Below, one piece after another: positions 1 through 12,699 of a DNA stretch of 64,000 nucleotides. This DNA comes from Ziziphus jujuba (Eukaryota; Streptophyta; Magnoliopsida; Rosales; Rhamnaceae). Both the position numbers and the translations under genes were made by a program. Positions within the stretch are counted from its first letter, which is position 1; the number at the start of each line of letters is the position of its first letter. The stretch is from the NCBI RefSeq assembly GCF_031755915.1, contig NC_083385.1, positions 14,281,001-14,345,000 on the forward strand, written 5' to 3'. The notes beneath the pieces were generated by a model. The model was given only the letters and a program-made list of their open reading frames with translations. It ran no database searches and was not told the DNA's origin.

Positions 1-483
1 AGCAGGAATAGCACATTTTAGGGGAACATAGAACACCTGCATAGATAATTGTTGAACGCGGTATTGAAGGTTTATTGTTATTTATTTTTTTTTTTTTGGG
101 AAGAAATTGAAGGGTAGGGTTTTTAGGTTGCCTTTGGTTTTTTCTTAGGCCTTATTGAAGAAGCAACCTGGTATGACCTCCCTTTGGTGATGCTCACTTT
201 CATGGGGACAAGGAGGGCCACTTGAACATGCTTCACTGCCTCCCTCTCTAAGTGACTATAACTAAATATGCCCTCCTTACCCACTTCACTTCCCACATCC
301 CAAAGATCAATTTGTTTTTAATTTTTTTTTAGTATCCCCTACTATGGGGGTCCCACTTACTGGCTCCACTTGTAGATTAGTGTTGTTGGAATTTTTCAAG
401 TGAATGATTGAGCAATTAGAGGTTTGTCTTCATTTACAGATCATGATGGAAATTAAATAAATAAATAAAAATTATTTTGATTT

Positions 484-519
<36 letters not shown>

Positions 520-1590
520 GTATTTTTTCCCCTGCATATCCCGGCCCATGCTTTCTTTTTTAATTTAATTTCTATAAATCTTTTAACTGCTATATGTATC
601 TGAGATATATATATTTGAGGATCGAAATTATTCTTTGTTGGAGATATATTTATATTTATTAATATTAGGTTTGCACAAAATGAAACGGCTGAATAAAAAC
701 ATATACTGTCAAAATAATGGGATACATCTACGCAAGATTTGATTTGAGATTTTAGATATGATTAAAAATGTATGATTATAGAAATTGTATGATCCATCGT
801 AGAGAAAATTAAATAGACTAAATATATTAAAATAGACATATTACTATAATTATATGAAATATGTATTCTTATAATATATTTGATAAAAATCGGCCATATT
901 ATACATGGATATGGAAAGATAGGAACTAATTAGTTTCATTATTTGTGATACATGCATGATTTATTTATTTATTTATTTTTAATATCAAAATGATATGCAT
1001 GATTAATGAGTGTATATGGCCCTATTTTTTATTTATTTTTTTCGTATTATCTTTTCCCAGTAGGTATAAAATAAAGGTTCGTTGGATTTGTATTATCAAT
1101 CAATGAGATAATGCCTTTTGTAAAGCAACTTTAATAACCCTATGGATTTCTATCTATAATATAATAGAAATTAAATGTATTGCTATCTATATAATATATA
1201 TATATAAATGTCTATTTAATATACGAACTCCAAAATGAGTTTCTAATGTTAATGTGTCTATATAAATATATATACATATATATATTTTCATATAAAAATT
1301 ATATTTCTAGTATGAATTGTTTTTATAATTAATAAGTATTGTTTTTAATTTTTTGTTTAATCATACTGCAATACAACAAATGTTTCAAAATTAAACAATC
1401 ATCTTCACAGTGTTTATTTATTTATTGTTATATCAAATTGATAGAATCTTTTAATAAACTCATTACAGAGTATCTTTTTAAAAATAAAATGATCTTTTTC
1501 ATTTATTTTTTTTTTTGCAAACTGAACCAAATTAAATCAAACTAACGATTATTGATTCAGTTTGGTTGGTTTGGATTGTGGCTCAATACT
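1..1590. other. intergenic, no gene seen
   Basis: No coding region is supported. The part from about 160 to 360 is less AT-rich than its surroundings and could be UTR or promoter of a gene outside the window, but no motif proves it. A (TA)n microsatellite lies near 488-513. From about 540 on the sequence is AT-rich with poly-T runs and no recognisable gene. Confidence 0.6.
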
Positions 1591-1599
1591 TTTTTTTTT

Positions 1600-2160
1600 T
1601 TTGAAAAATTCTTTTTATAATTTTAAAAGAACCTATACAATATTATTCTTTATACACTACCATTTAAATATATAAAAAATATAAAGTAATTTTATATAGT
1701 ATTTTTAATATCTAAGATACCCACAATTTATGCAGTCTTAACTAAGTCAAAAAATATATATATTTTTTTTGAACAAATCGTTTACAAATCAAATATCACT
1801 CCACAAAAACTCTTTATACCGTTTTTGGATAAAAATGATAGTTATAAAAATTACACAAAATAATATTTCCGGTTAGAACAATTTTGGGTAATAGAAAGAT
1901 ATGTTCGTTAAAATATTCAATCTTAAAATTATAAATATCTCTAAAGACTTTCGCTTGTATATTTCTGAACACATTTGAGATGTTTAGTTGTATATTTCTA
2001 AACATGTTTAAGATGTTCATATCTAAACACGCTTAATCGTTTATTTTTTAATACATTTGAAATATTAAATCGTATATTTATAAACATATCTAAGATATTA
2101 ATATCTAAAAAAGTTAGATTATATACCTCTGAACATATTTGAAATGTTTAATCATTATTT
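1600..2160 (+). repeat. dispersed AT-rich repeat, copy 1
   Basis: This stretch matches the reverse complement of about 43,560-44,100 over several hundred bases when the two are read side by side. Shared blocks include the segment around 1,770-1,800 (TTTACAAATCAAATATCACT) and the block around 1,905-1,945 (AAAATATTCAATCTTAAAAT). From about 1,940 to 2,150 it contains a degenerate periodicity of roughly 30-35 bases built on TGTATATTTCTRAACA-like and ATTTGAGATGTTTA-like words. It has no coding potential. It is probably an old non-autonomous transposon; ends and target duplications are not clear. Confidence 0.6.
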
Positions 2161-2199
2161 TTTAAAAAAATATTATTATTTTATAATAATTTAAATTTA

Positions 2200-4678
2200 A
2201 TATTTTTAATTAAATAATCTAAAATTATCAAATATATTTAAAATATGATTAATTATAATAAAAAAATTAAAATATTTATACATAATAAAAAATATTAAAA
2301 ATATATATAAATATATAGTCATTATGACTCAACTTAAGTTAGATAAAATTTTATCAAAACTGAATCGAACCAATTAAGGGAGTATAAAAATCGAATCAAA
2401 TCAGTTCTGATGCTATTTATAATTTCAAGTCAAATTAAAGATAATATTGAACACCGGCCACTTTTTTTTCTTTTTCTTTTTTCTTTTTTTAAAAAAAAAA
2501 AAAAAAAAAGGCTATGGTCCATATAATATATGAGGAACTCTAACTTAAAAGCTGTAAATCAAGGCAATCCCGATCGATTTATGCCCATCTCCAGTCTTCA
2601 ATTTAGATTTCCATCTATAGCCTGTGCACATCAAAGAAGTTTCAATAAAAATGAAAAAGAAAAAAAAAAAAAAAAAAGAAATTCTTAACAGATTCTTATT
2701 TCTGAAACCAAAAGAATTGTTTTTCTTTTCTTTTTTTTTTTTTTTAACTTGGGTTTAGCAGATGACCAAAACAGGGACTTAAATTCAACTATAGCACATG
2801 TTTAGTTCTGAATATACCTGTCCTGTTAAAATGAAAGAGCACGCGCATGTTTTCTTGAAGGCCTTGTTTTTCCAAGCATTGAAGTCTAATAATTCGCATA
2901 TGTATATATATATATATATATATAAATTTTCATGCGCATGTTCTTTTATATATATATATATATATAAATTTTCATGCGCATGTTCTTTTGAAGGGCTTAG
3001 TTTTTCAAGGATAGGGATAAGTTTTGCAGGATATGTTCCTTGATCATCTTGGGTAACTTTATGTTCAAGCTTGAGGGGTTGTTCAGTAAACGTCTTATCA
3101 ACTATGTATATATTATATAAAAACATAAAACTAAGCAGCTGTAAACTACTTACTAGTTACTACCTTATATGACTTTTCCGTCAATATTCTGAAACAATTT
3201 TTCAATTTTTCAACTATATCAACATCCCAATTTCATGTTTCTGCATTTTGTTGACATGCAAAGGAAACATCTTGGAAGCACAAACATGTATATTTTCAAC
3301 TTTTGTACGTACCTATTTCTTTCCCGCGCATTAATTATATCATAAGCAAAATAATATATATATATATATTTATAAGTTTAAGTGATATTTCGACATTTGT
3401 ACTTTGTTTCCCTTCTGATATGGATAATCTTTAAAGCTTAATTGGTGGGAATAATAATGAACAACATAGGGTGCCTTTTTTTTTTGCAGGGTAGTTTACG
3501 TGTTTGGACTAAAATAATGTGAGTAAGGAGTTGATTTTCCTAGAAAATTATAAAGATTTTTATTGTAAGATGGTCGGTTTCCGAGAAACTGTGGTTTTAA
3601 TTAAGCCGTACTAGATCGCTTGTTAGACGGTGTAGTTTGTCTGTTTGAATGATGGTAATACAATGTCAAGGGATATGTAATCCTTTTCCCAACATTAAAG
3701 CTTCTCTTTATTGCTTCCAAAAGAAGCTGAGATATCCCTAATATTCCGCTTGCTTTTTATCATTATGCTGCCATTTGGGCATCTAATTACACTTTTATTA
3801 ACTGGGTTGGTGTGCCTTCCATGAACCTTTTTCAGTGTGCCTAAATTTCCAGATTTGTTGGTCTAGATTGTAGAGACAAACTTTATACTAAAATGCAAAT
3901 TAGCGACATAGGCTACTAATGGATCGTTTTTATTGAAAAGTATTGTAACAAAATGTTGTTTGCTTATTCTACTAGAATTTTTCCTTTTTTCACTTTTGCT
4001 GTTAAGACGTGAGAGAAACCCACAAATACAAATGGGAAAAAATGCAAATACGTTAAATAATGTCCCCTAACTTTATAATATTAGGGATGGAAAATGGTAG
4101 ATGAATTGGTTCATCCTATTAACAGCATGGCAGGGCCCAAAGACCAAATTCAATTAAGTACTATATTATCTTTAATCCAGATTTGAATGAACTGAGGAGG
4201 AGATGGCCTTCCGAGTTGATGACCCATCTCCAAACTGGACACCAAGTTGGCCTTTGAAAACATTGTAGTCTAATAAGGTATGAAAAATATAAATAACCTA
4301 GTTTGTATAGATAAATCAACATAAAAATATTTTGGAAGTTGTTAAAAAAAGGCATCATTCTTACACTACGAGGAGTGGGACCAATCTTTTGGCGAAAATA
4401 AATTTGATTTTTAAATTTATTATTGATAATAAAAAAATAAAAACTGGTGGTGCACACTTTATAATGTAGAATTAGCACATATTTAACTAAAAAAAAAAAA
4501 AAAAAAAAAGGAAGCGGAAGCTATATGTATATATATATATATGTAAACATATTTTATACTTATTTTGGGACTCTATTTTTACGAATCCTAATTAATTTTT
4601 TTTCTTTTCTTTTCTTATTTTTGGATAAAGGAATAGTTTCGTGTATGTTATAGACTTTAATGGCAGATACAGCCACAT
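2200..4678. other. intergenic, AT-rich with simple repeats
   Basis: No gene is supported. The region holds poly-A/T tracts at about 2,461-2,510, 2,660-2,680 and 2,730-2,745, and a short tandem array near 2,840-2,990 described separately. A 105-codon open frame on the minus strand near 4,161-4,478 has no recognisable domain. Confidence 0.6.
2903..2989. repeat. tandem repeat with CATGCGCATG palindrome and (TA)n
   Basis: Two adjacent copies of a unit of about 45 bases: a (TA)n tract, then AAATTTTCATGCGCATGTTC. The core CATGCGCATG is a perfect palindrome. A diverged related word (ACGCGCATGTTTTCTTGAAG) lies just upstream near 2,840, so the array probably grew by local duplication of a piece that originally read GCGCATGTTCTTTTGAAGG. 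Confidence 0.75.
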
Positions 4679-4776
4679 AGAGGAGGAGTTCGTTTGGGTT
4701 GGTTGGTATCTCAAATTATCTTCTTCTTTTTTTTATAGAGGAGGAGTTTGTTTGGGTTGGTTGGTATTTCAAATTA
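4679..4776. repeat. 58-bp tandem duplication
   Basis: The 40-base sequence at 4,679-4,718 (beginning AGAGGAGGAGTTCGTTTGGG) is repeated at 4,737-4,776 with two mismatches. The period is 58 bases. No gene is associated with it. Confidence 0.85.
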
Positions 4777-4799
4777 ATTTTTAAAAAAAAAATGAAGAT

Positions 4800-6239
4800 A
4801 ATTTGAGAATGGATAAAATTGAAAAGTGAAAAAAAACGAAAGGAAAGGAAAATAATGGACTGTAAAAGGGAAGCAGTAATTGACATATATTTTTGCAGTG
4901 CAAAATAAGCACTTAAAGAGTGGGAAACAGAGAAAGCTAAACAAAACCAAGTCCCTAGTGGCACTGCCAATCACTTGCCACTTATAAGTTATACCGACAT
5001 TTTTAAGAACTTTTCATAATTAGACATAAGATCATGGCTGTATACAATTTTCTATGATGAGTACATAGAATCCATAACCGGTGCCGCTTGAGCAAAGCAA
5101 ATGCAAAGCACAAAATATTTGCCTGTCGGCAGTTCAGATCTTCCATTTCCAATCCTTAAGCCTAATATCCGGCCCAATAATAAATTGAGTACTATAACAT
5201 ATCCAATTTCAAATGGACCGGAAAAGATCTAATTTAAATTTAATTTTGTGGACAAGCAGAGCAACACACACGTAGTATAATTTTTCAAAATCAAGGATCT
5301 ATGTATTTTACCATTTCGTTCGCCTAGTACATATTAAAATAATGGATTTAATGGATCTATGTATTTAATGGATTAGTTGCTTGTTTTCATGAATCATTGT
5401 TTTCTATCATTATTCAAGTTTATGTTTTTATTTGTTATTTTCTTTATAAATAAGTTTTTTTTTTTAAAGAAAAAAAAACATATAACCTGTAATCTGTATA
5501 ATATAGATATTACCTGCTACCACATTTTTAATTCCACATATATAAATATATAATATTCATCATTAAATACGTAATATGTGCATATCACCAATTTCCACCC
5601 AATAAAAAATTACTTCATGAATGTCGAAATCAATTTTGTTTACCATTATTACAAGAATTTTTTAAAAAAGTTGTAAGTTTCTTAGAAATAACCCTAATGA
5701 TAACTCTAATACGATTCAAAAATAATGTTTTAAGGCTCAAATATCTCCAAAAGAAAAAATAATAATAACTTTAAAAAACATAAAAAGGAAAAATAATAAA
5801 CTGCGTATTATATTTATATACTATGCCAAGAGGACCTCCTCCATGTTACATTTAGGTAAATGGGCCCATTGTATCCCATCTAATTTCCATGGACTTCGTA
5901 AAACTTTTGTCTAGCCCAATATGAGATTCAGATTAATAAGGCCCAACTATAGTACGCTAGAAGCAAATTTCAAAACACATTATGCTTTTGCTTTTGAAAA
6001 GGCTTTGCAACCACAAGCTGCGCAGTTTTCGTTTATGTAGTGTGTGTGTGAATGCCAATATCTGTATTCACTTTCATAATAACAATAATAATAATAATAA
6101 TAAATTATAGACAAATACATATTACTTAAATCCATTGAACATGTTAATGCGTACCAGCAATTTCGATATATAATTACAAGTTTGTTTAATTATTGCAAGA
6201 ACTATGCCCATCCCTTTATCATTCCCTTGTTCCACAGCC

Positions 6240-6277
<38 letters not shown>

Positions 6278-6730
6278 ATATATGTATATGTATACATATC
6301 ACATATATATAACATAATAATTAATATTATAGCTAATTAACCTCTTCTTCCTGGAAAAGGAATAATCAGAGGCATATCCATTTTCAAAAGGAGGACTTGT
6401 TGATGATCATTTTTTAATCTAATTATAAATATAAAAATTAACAAGCTCTAGCTAGCTCGCGCAGATCTCCTTTGAAGATGAGAACAAATTAGAATATAGA
6501 ATAATTATTGTGTTAGTGAGTGTCAATATCACTGAATAAACAATAAAAAGTGAGATTTGTAATTTTGATTATAGCTCAATTTAAAATTAAAAAGCTTTGC
6601 AAGAAGGTCATGGGGGAGTGCTTTTTCATTTTATTTTATTTTATTTATTTGTCGTGGATGTGTGACCTTGAGGGCTTCAATCAAGGTTCATTTGGTGTTT
6701 TGACAGAAGCAGCCCTTAAAAGCAACCTTA

Positions 6731-6764
<34 letters not shown>

Positions 6765-9700
6765 TTGGTACTATTAATTTTTTATTAAGTTTTTGGTTTT
6801 ATGCTTGAAGGGTCTTTCTGATACGGTAGCTTCTTCTCGTCCAGGATCATTCCTTCTTACTTTAAACAAAATTAATTTAGTTAATTAATTCTAACAATCC
6901 TGTTTATTTATGAACATATTCTTAATTTACTTATTTTATCACTATTGTCATCTGTTTTTATAGTTTACTCAATTCCATATAAATTTTAAAAGCTGCACTG
7001 CTTACTATAATATATATATATATATATATATGTATAAAATGAGATTTATATAAGGATGATATGATAATTTTATCTTCAAAACTTCCAATTTGGTGTATGT
7101 ATATGAAATAGCTTCAGAAAAAAGACACTTAGAGCCAGTTGTCAAGTTGTTGTAGGGGCATGACAAATTGATCAATAGTAGATGGAGGTGAAGTGAGGTA
7201 ATTAAAGAAACATGGAGTATTTAGAAAGAAAGCCTGATGGTGAGAGGGATTTTGGATAAGAGAGTCCTCATTCATTGAACAACATTTTCCCCATCACCTG
7301 CAGTTCCTAATTATATATATCTATGTTTTTTGTTAATCATTGGGGGCCAATAATCTCAACCTCTCAACATTCTCCAACATTTTCTAGTTCAATTTCTATC
7401 TGTTTTTCACATTACTTTATTATTATTATTATTATTATTACTATTATTGTTATTTTAAAAATTAAAGTTAACAATTCAGATATTTTTTTTTTCTCACATG
7501 TATTCTATTTCATCATGCATGCTAAATTATTTTTTATGTTCAAGGCCCGGACAAGATGATAATAATAGAAGCTATAGTCTTTTCCTTTCAAAGAGCAACA
7601 AAAAAATTAATAATAATAAATAAATAAATAAATAAAAAGAAAAAAAGAAGAAGAAGCTCTAATCTTTTAATTGTTAGTCAGAACTTTATGAGAATGCATT
7701 ATTAATACTGCAAAGTATTAATATTTTTTTCATCATTACAACAATTTATGCGAATAATTAAATTAATTAAGATACGTAGCTAGGGAGAAAAATTGTATAC
7801 TCCAGAGCACACCTTACAATATTAATTAAAGTGATATGGTTCCGGACCCTTTTGAGAGCATGCCATTCATGGCATGATGCTGCATAGTAATAAATCCATT
7901 ATTGTGCACTCATACTTCTTGTCTTCTATATTGATGTCACTGCTTACACCATATATATATATATACACGTAAAGAAATTTCCGGGTCTTGCTTCCTCTGC
8001 CATTGTCAATACCAAAGCAAATATATGCAACTTTGAATGGTCGGAGACATGGAACCTTTGTCACTTTATGCCATTTTGTGACACTTGTAACTCTCACACC
8101 TTGATTTCACAGAAAAGTCTGCATACCCGTGGTCTTCCTCATACAATGTACGGATTTATATGTAAAATTTAATAAATAATAAATATTAAAATATTATTTA
8201 TTAGTAAATCTATACAATTTAAATATAAAAAATAAACTATTAAATTAATTAAATAAATATAACATAATATACCGTATCATTTGCTAAATCTAACATTGCT
8301 ATATAAAAATCTATATTGTTTTTTTAATACCATAATTTTTTTTTTCTGATAAAATTTTTATTATTATTATTATTATTATTATTCAATCGGCACCTATCCT
8401 AGTGGATTTGTACTCTTGCTGTTTGTTGAGAATGTTTGGAACATTTTTACTCATTTCTGTAATTCATATTTTATATTTATTTATAAACGCATGTAGAGAG
8501 ACGGGGCGCCAGCTAAACCCAATTTCTATAATATTATTTTTCTGAAGAGCTCGTTTGCTTATTTTGGTAATATACTTATATTAATCAATTAGAACATATA
8601 TATTACATAACCAGATTTCCAAACTATATATGAAATATTAATTAGATGTATATTAAAAATAATATAGCAGTACTCAACATGAGGCATGCCTATATATATT
8701 TAAATGTAGAAGATAATGCAAAAATAATATATTTAATAGAAATTTGTCTCAATCTGTTTCCAAAAAAAAAAAAAACAAAAAAACAAAAAGAAAAAAGAAA
8801 AAGAAATGGTCTCAATCCATAATATACAAACATATCTTAATAAAAAGTTTGATTTGAGAGTTGGTTTAATTTAGTCAAAGAATTTGAAGTTTCTAAAAAT
8901 CTACAAATATTGACAAATTGAGCAAACAGTACTGAAAGATGTCAACAATTTATGATTAATTAATATGGAAAAGAAAATTATATAACTAATTGGACAACCA
9001 AACAAATTAAGGAGTCAAGATGAAAAGCAGTAATTATTAGTATGATCTGGTTGCAAACAACTGCATGTGATGTACATATACCACTAACCTAATAATAGAG
9101 TCGGCCCCGTTTTGACCTCTAAAAAGAAATAAAAGTTTGAACTTTGTCTTGTTTAATTTTTTATCTTTTATTTATTTATTTATTTACATCTAAATTCCAA
9201 TTTATATTTCTTATCCTGTTTACTTTCGGTGAAGACCGGCATGTATATTATTCTATGTATGTCTATAGCATGCTCGTATATATATAGCATGCATGCATCA
9301 CATATAACATAGCATGTAGGCATCTTTGTATAATTCATCGTATATATTCCAAGAACCGGGTAATCGTATAAATGTCTATACTAATCGTACAATACAAAAT
9401 ATGCCGCGACTGACAAGTCACGTGATTAATTCTTCACCTACCGGAAACAGCAGACTTTTTAAATACCAAAAATAAAAATTAAAGATGAAAATCATTGATA
9501 TTTTATTATATATAGTTTTTTTTTTAATTATTAAACAAATATAGTTGAGTCATGATGTCAAAAAATAGCAGGTCCAACACCATTATTATTATTTTTTTTT
9601 CCCTGAAATAGAATTACCAGAAAACACTTTCCCATCAAATTTGACATGAACCAATTGGGAACTAAGTTGCATATGTATGAAGAAATTAATTACTTTCTTT

Positions 9701-11500
9701 ATATTGGTTAACTATTTTCTATTGATTGGAGTAAATATATACCAATTAAGGGTTATCAAGTGCCTAATTAGCCTTTAAGGATAACCAAATGGTAAAAACT
9801 ATTATTTTATGTTTTGAATTCAAATATTTTCACAACAAAGGAAGTGCACAATCAAAATGTATGAGAAAGGAATTGTGATGACAATAGAGTTTGGACGGTA
9901 AAGATGAATTCAAAAAATGTTTGATCAACTATCAACAATTTGAGAGAAGAGTATTCAATGTACTAAAATATTTAACAAACATAATTAAATAAATCATCTT
10001 GATCTTTTATTGAGTATATCCAAGAGTTGATAAACATTTGAAATGTTATAAATGATTTTGTCCATAATTATTATACCATTAAATCTATTTATTTAATAGA
10101 TAATATAATATTTATCAAAATTATTCATTAAATATCTTCACAGTGTATATATATATATATATATATATAATTATATACCAACACACGCACTAATACAATA
10201 ATCATAAACAGTTAGGTACTAGTCTGTATCAACAATTGTCGACTTTCCTTGCCAGAAACGAAAAATATTTCATGATCACATTTGCAAAGTCATGTACATT
10301 CTAGATTATTGTTACATGTTATGGCATTTGCCAATCGTAATCCTGGCCACTTTTGAAGCGGACAAAGGGAAATTAAAACGCTTTATAGTTCTGTCGTACG
10401 CGGACTCTCTCTGCTGGTTCACTTTTCATTAATTGCTGTTTTCTTCTTAAATGTCAAACGTATTATTGAAAAGATTATTATTTATTTATTTATTTTATAA
10501 TTTCGTGGACTGAAAAGATTTGCGATTGACTGACCCAAATATTTGAACTTTATTTACTTTTAATGCTATATCAATAATATATAGGCTACACACGAACCGG
10601 TCAAATATGTCTTTAACTTATTGCTGCCTTGTTTATATTATACTTAATTATCCGCTTTTGACTTGCAGATCGCATAAAACAATTATATTTTTACTATCTT
10701 AATGTCTTTCCAGATAATTAATTTTCTATTGCTTTCTTTGCATATAATATGATTTTCATCCATTGAAGTATTTGCTTAAGTTGGCCCAACCTCAGTGTGT
10801 ATCATATATACAAACCATCAACTCAAAAGAGAGTAACGCCTAATTTACGGTAAAATCAAAAGATAATGTACGGCAAAATCAGATAACGCCTAATTTAGCC
10901 AAAGCCTGGTCGTTTCTGTCGCGCATTACAAGAACTGAATGCACACTCTGCAAATGAGTTTGAATTTTTCTTCTTTTTTTTTCTTTTTTATTTTTTTTTA
11001 TGTAATGTTATTTCATTTAAAAAAATATATATTAAAGCTATATAAAAATACATAACTATATTTTAGATGAGTGAAATTCTACCGTTGATCGAGTTTGAGT
11101 AAGAAAGATGATAGAAAAATGGGACAGAAAATCCCTATTCTATGCAAATTAACGTATTAGGTGGGGGCAATCTTGAAAGATTATTACATCGGTATGATGA
11201 ACTAGTGAAAGATATAATATATGTACATATATATATAAATATATACCCAAAAGATACGTTGACCTTAGAATTCTCCAGTTGTGCATACTAACCACTCTAT
11301 CAGATTGTTAGCCATGGTTAATTTTAAAGGAAAATCAATCTTTTTCTTGCTTTATGATCTTCTATAAATTCCACGAGAATTAACTTAACATGAAAATAGT
11401 CCTATATAAATATATATAAATATATCCATATCGTGCGCTTTCACTTCATGGTTACTATATTGACCAGCAAGTTATATTTCAAAAATGTCAGGAATAAGTA
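4800..11500. other. intergenic, 6.7 kb without a recognisable gene
   Basis: No exon, domain or RNA gene could be recognised on either strand. The open frames here are short and low-complexity. The region has many microsatellites: (TA)n at about 6,241-6,262, 7,010-7,030 and 10,147-10,170, and (ATT)n at about 6,733-6,763, 7,420-7,440 and 8,360-8,382. A stretch around 7,130-7,300 is somewhat less AT-rich but shows no coding frame. Confidence 0.55.
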
Positions 11501-11959
11501 ACATATTGTTGAAAGTATATTCATGTAACCAAATCCACAATGTTTGACATTAATTAAATTCTATGAGCTAAATATGAAAATATATCATATTGTTGAAAGT
11601 AGATTCATGTAGGGTTGTGCATAAAACTCGAAGGATAAAAAAAACTGACCGACTGACCCACACCGACTGAAATTTTTTGATGACCAATGATTGATTGGTC
11701 GATTAACTGCTATCGACAAAGAGAAAGCGGTCGGCTCCGGTTCCTCGAATTCCATAATCATCTGTCACCAAAATTGACCGATTTTTCTGCCATAATGTCT
11801 AGGTTCATCACCAAATGTAGTTTCCTACAAGATCCATGGTGCCCATTTTGACTTTTAATCAAACATATAATATCATAATCTTTCTCTTTCTTTGCAACGG
11901 TGAGTTAGGTCTCTCTGAATGCGAGGAAGCTCTAGTCATCTTCTCAAAGATGAGGGACT

Positions 11960-12351
11960 GAGGTGTCCTTACTAGTTTTGTAACATCCCGTCCCAAAGTA
12001 CATCGAAATTTTTGCATGTTGACCGAGGTTGATCGAGAAAATTTTCGACGTACTTTGGGACGGGTTGTTACAGGTTTGGATTACGCAATAGTGCACCTTC
12101 ACTAGCCCTAATACTCCCCTCAGATCACAGTTGAATATTGTTCATGAAAAATAAAGAGAGATATCAAGTCGCATCTTGAACAGGGTTCGACTGAATTCTT
12201 GGACTGCTGTAAGAACAACAGCCCCAACTACTAATGGTGCGAAATTGTGAACCCAAGCAGTATAATTGGCCTCCATTGCTGAGAACACTTTCTTAATATC
12301 CCCTAGCTTAAACCCACCATGATAATCCTTGTCATTCAAGAACCTGATCCC
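11960..12351 (-). pseudogene. captured fragment of a D14-type strigolactone receptor gene
   Basis: Read on the minus strand from 12,351, one frame gives [15 protein letters not shown], then [20 protein letters not shown], then [16 protein letters not shown]. These match the lid and post-lid region of the plant alpha/beta-hydrolase D14, the strigolactone receptor, as I know the family. They match the paralogue KAI2 less well. After a TGA at 12,144-12,142 the homology continues in the same frame (TIFNCDLRGVLGLVKV, then CVIQT) to 12,073. The 94-bp MITE interrupts it, and it resumes at 11,978 with TSKDTSVP before homology is lost. The catalytic Ser and His regions are absent, so no functional receptor can be made. 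It lies wholly inside the hAT-like element and was presumably copied from an intact gene elsewhere. Confidence 0.8.
11979..12072. mobile_element. 94-bp hairpin MITE nested in the D14 fragment
   Basis: Near-perfect inverted repeat. The left arm begins TGTAACATCCCGTCCCAAAG and the reverse complement of the right arm begins TGTAACAACCCGTCCCAAAG; arms of about 34 bases surround a loop of about 25. Flanking AGTTT (11,974-11,978) and GGTTT (12,073-12,077) look like a 5-bp target duplication with one mismatch. It interrupts the captured coding fragment exactly, so it inserted after the capture or in the source copy. The TG...CA ends could also suggest a reduced LTR-derived piece, but the strong dyad favours a MITE. 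Confidence 0.75.
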
Positions 12352-12699
12352 ACAAATTCAAAACTCAATGGTGAGTTGGCAGGTTGCAATGCTGAGTTGG
12401 GTCTCATCTACCATGGTAAGCTCTCTCTGCTCTTTCTCTTTCTCTTTCTCTTGTCACTTTACTGAGTTTTAGTTCTAACCGAAATCGACCAAAACCGACC
12501 GGTTGATACTCCATCGGCGTCAATCGGTTGTCCATAGTTAGAAAAATGTTGTCGGTGAATTGACCGACCGACCGAATAAATTTGTTCACCAATCGAAACC
12601 CGACCAAAACCGACCAATGAACAGCCCTAGATTTATGTAACCAAATCCACAATGTTTGACGTTAATAAAATTCCATGAGTTAGATATGAAAATATACTG

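Larger units (their letters stand above)
11610..12629. mobile_element. non-autonomous hAT-like element carrying a gene fragment
   Basis: The element is 1,020 bases long. Its left end reads TAGGGTTGTGCAT and the reverse complement of its right end reads TAGGGCTGTTCAT, 11 of 13 identical. It is flanked by GATTCATG (11,602-11,609) and GATTTATG (12,630-12,637), an 8-bp target-site duplication with one mismatch, as expected for the hAT superfamily. Sub-terminal regions are rich in ACCGACCG / CCAAAACCGACC words, common in plant hAT-type non-autonomous elements. No transposase frame is present. The interior holds an antisense D14-like gene fragment and a nested 94-bp MITE, so this is a Pack-type (gene-capturing) element. 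The superfamily rests on ends and duplication only. Confidence 0.75.

Noticed and set aside
1500..2450. Third hAT-like element bounded by GAACCAAATT / ATCGAACCAATT words
   Set aside because: Sub-terminal-like words and a GAACACC-like right end exist, but no matching left terminus or target duplication could be found; only the dispersed repeat within it is reported.
4161..4478. 105-codon minus-strand frame
   Set aside because: No recognisable domain, AT-driven composition, no splice or promoter context; a gene relic cannot be excluded but is not supported.
11979..12072. Reading the 94-bp TG...CA element as a solo LTR
   Set aside because: The whole length is an inverted repeat, which LTRs are not; a hairpin MITE explains it better.
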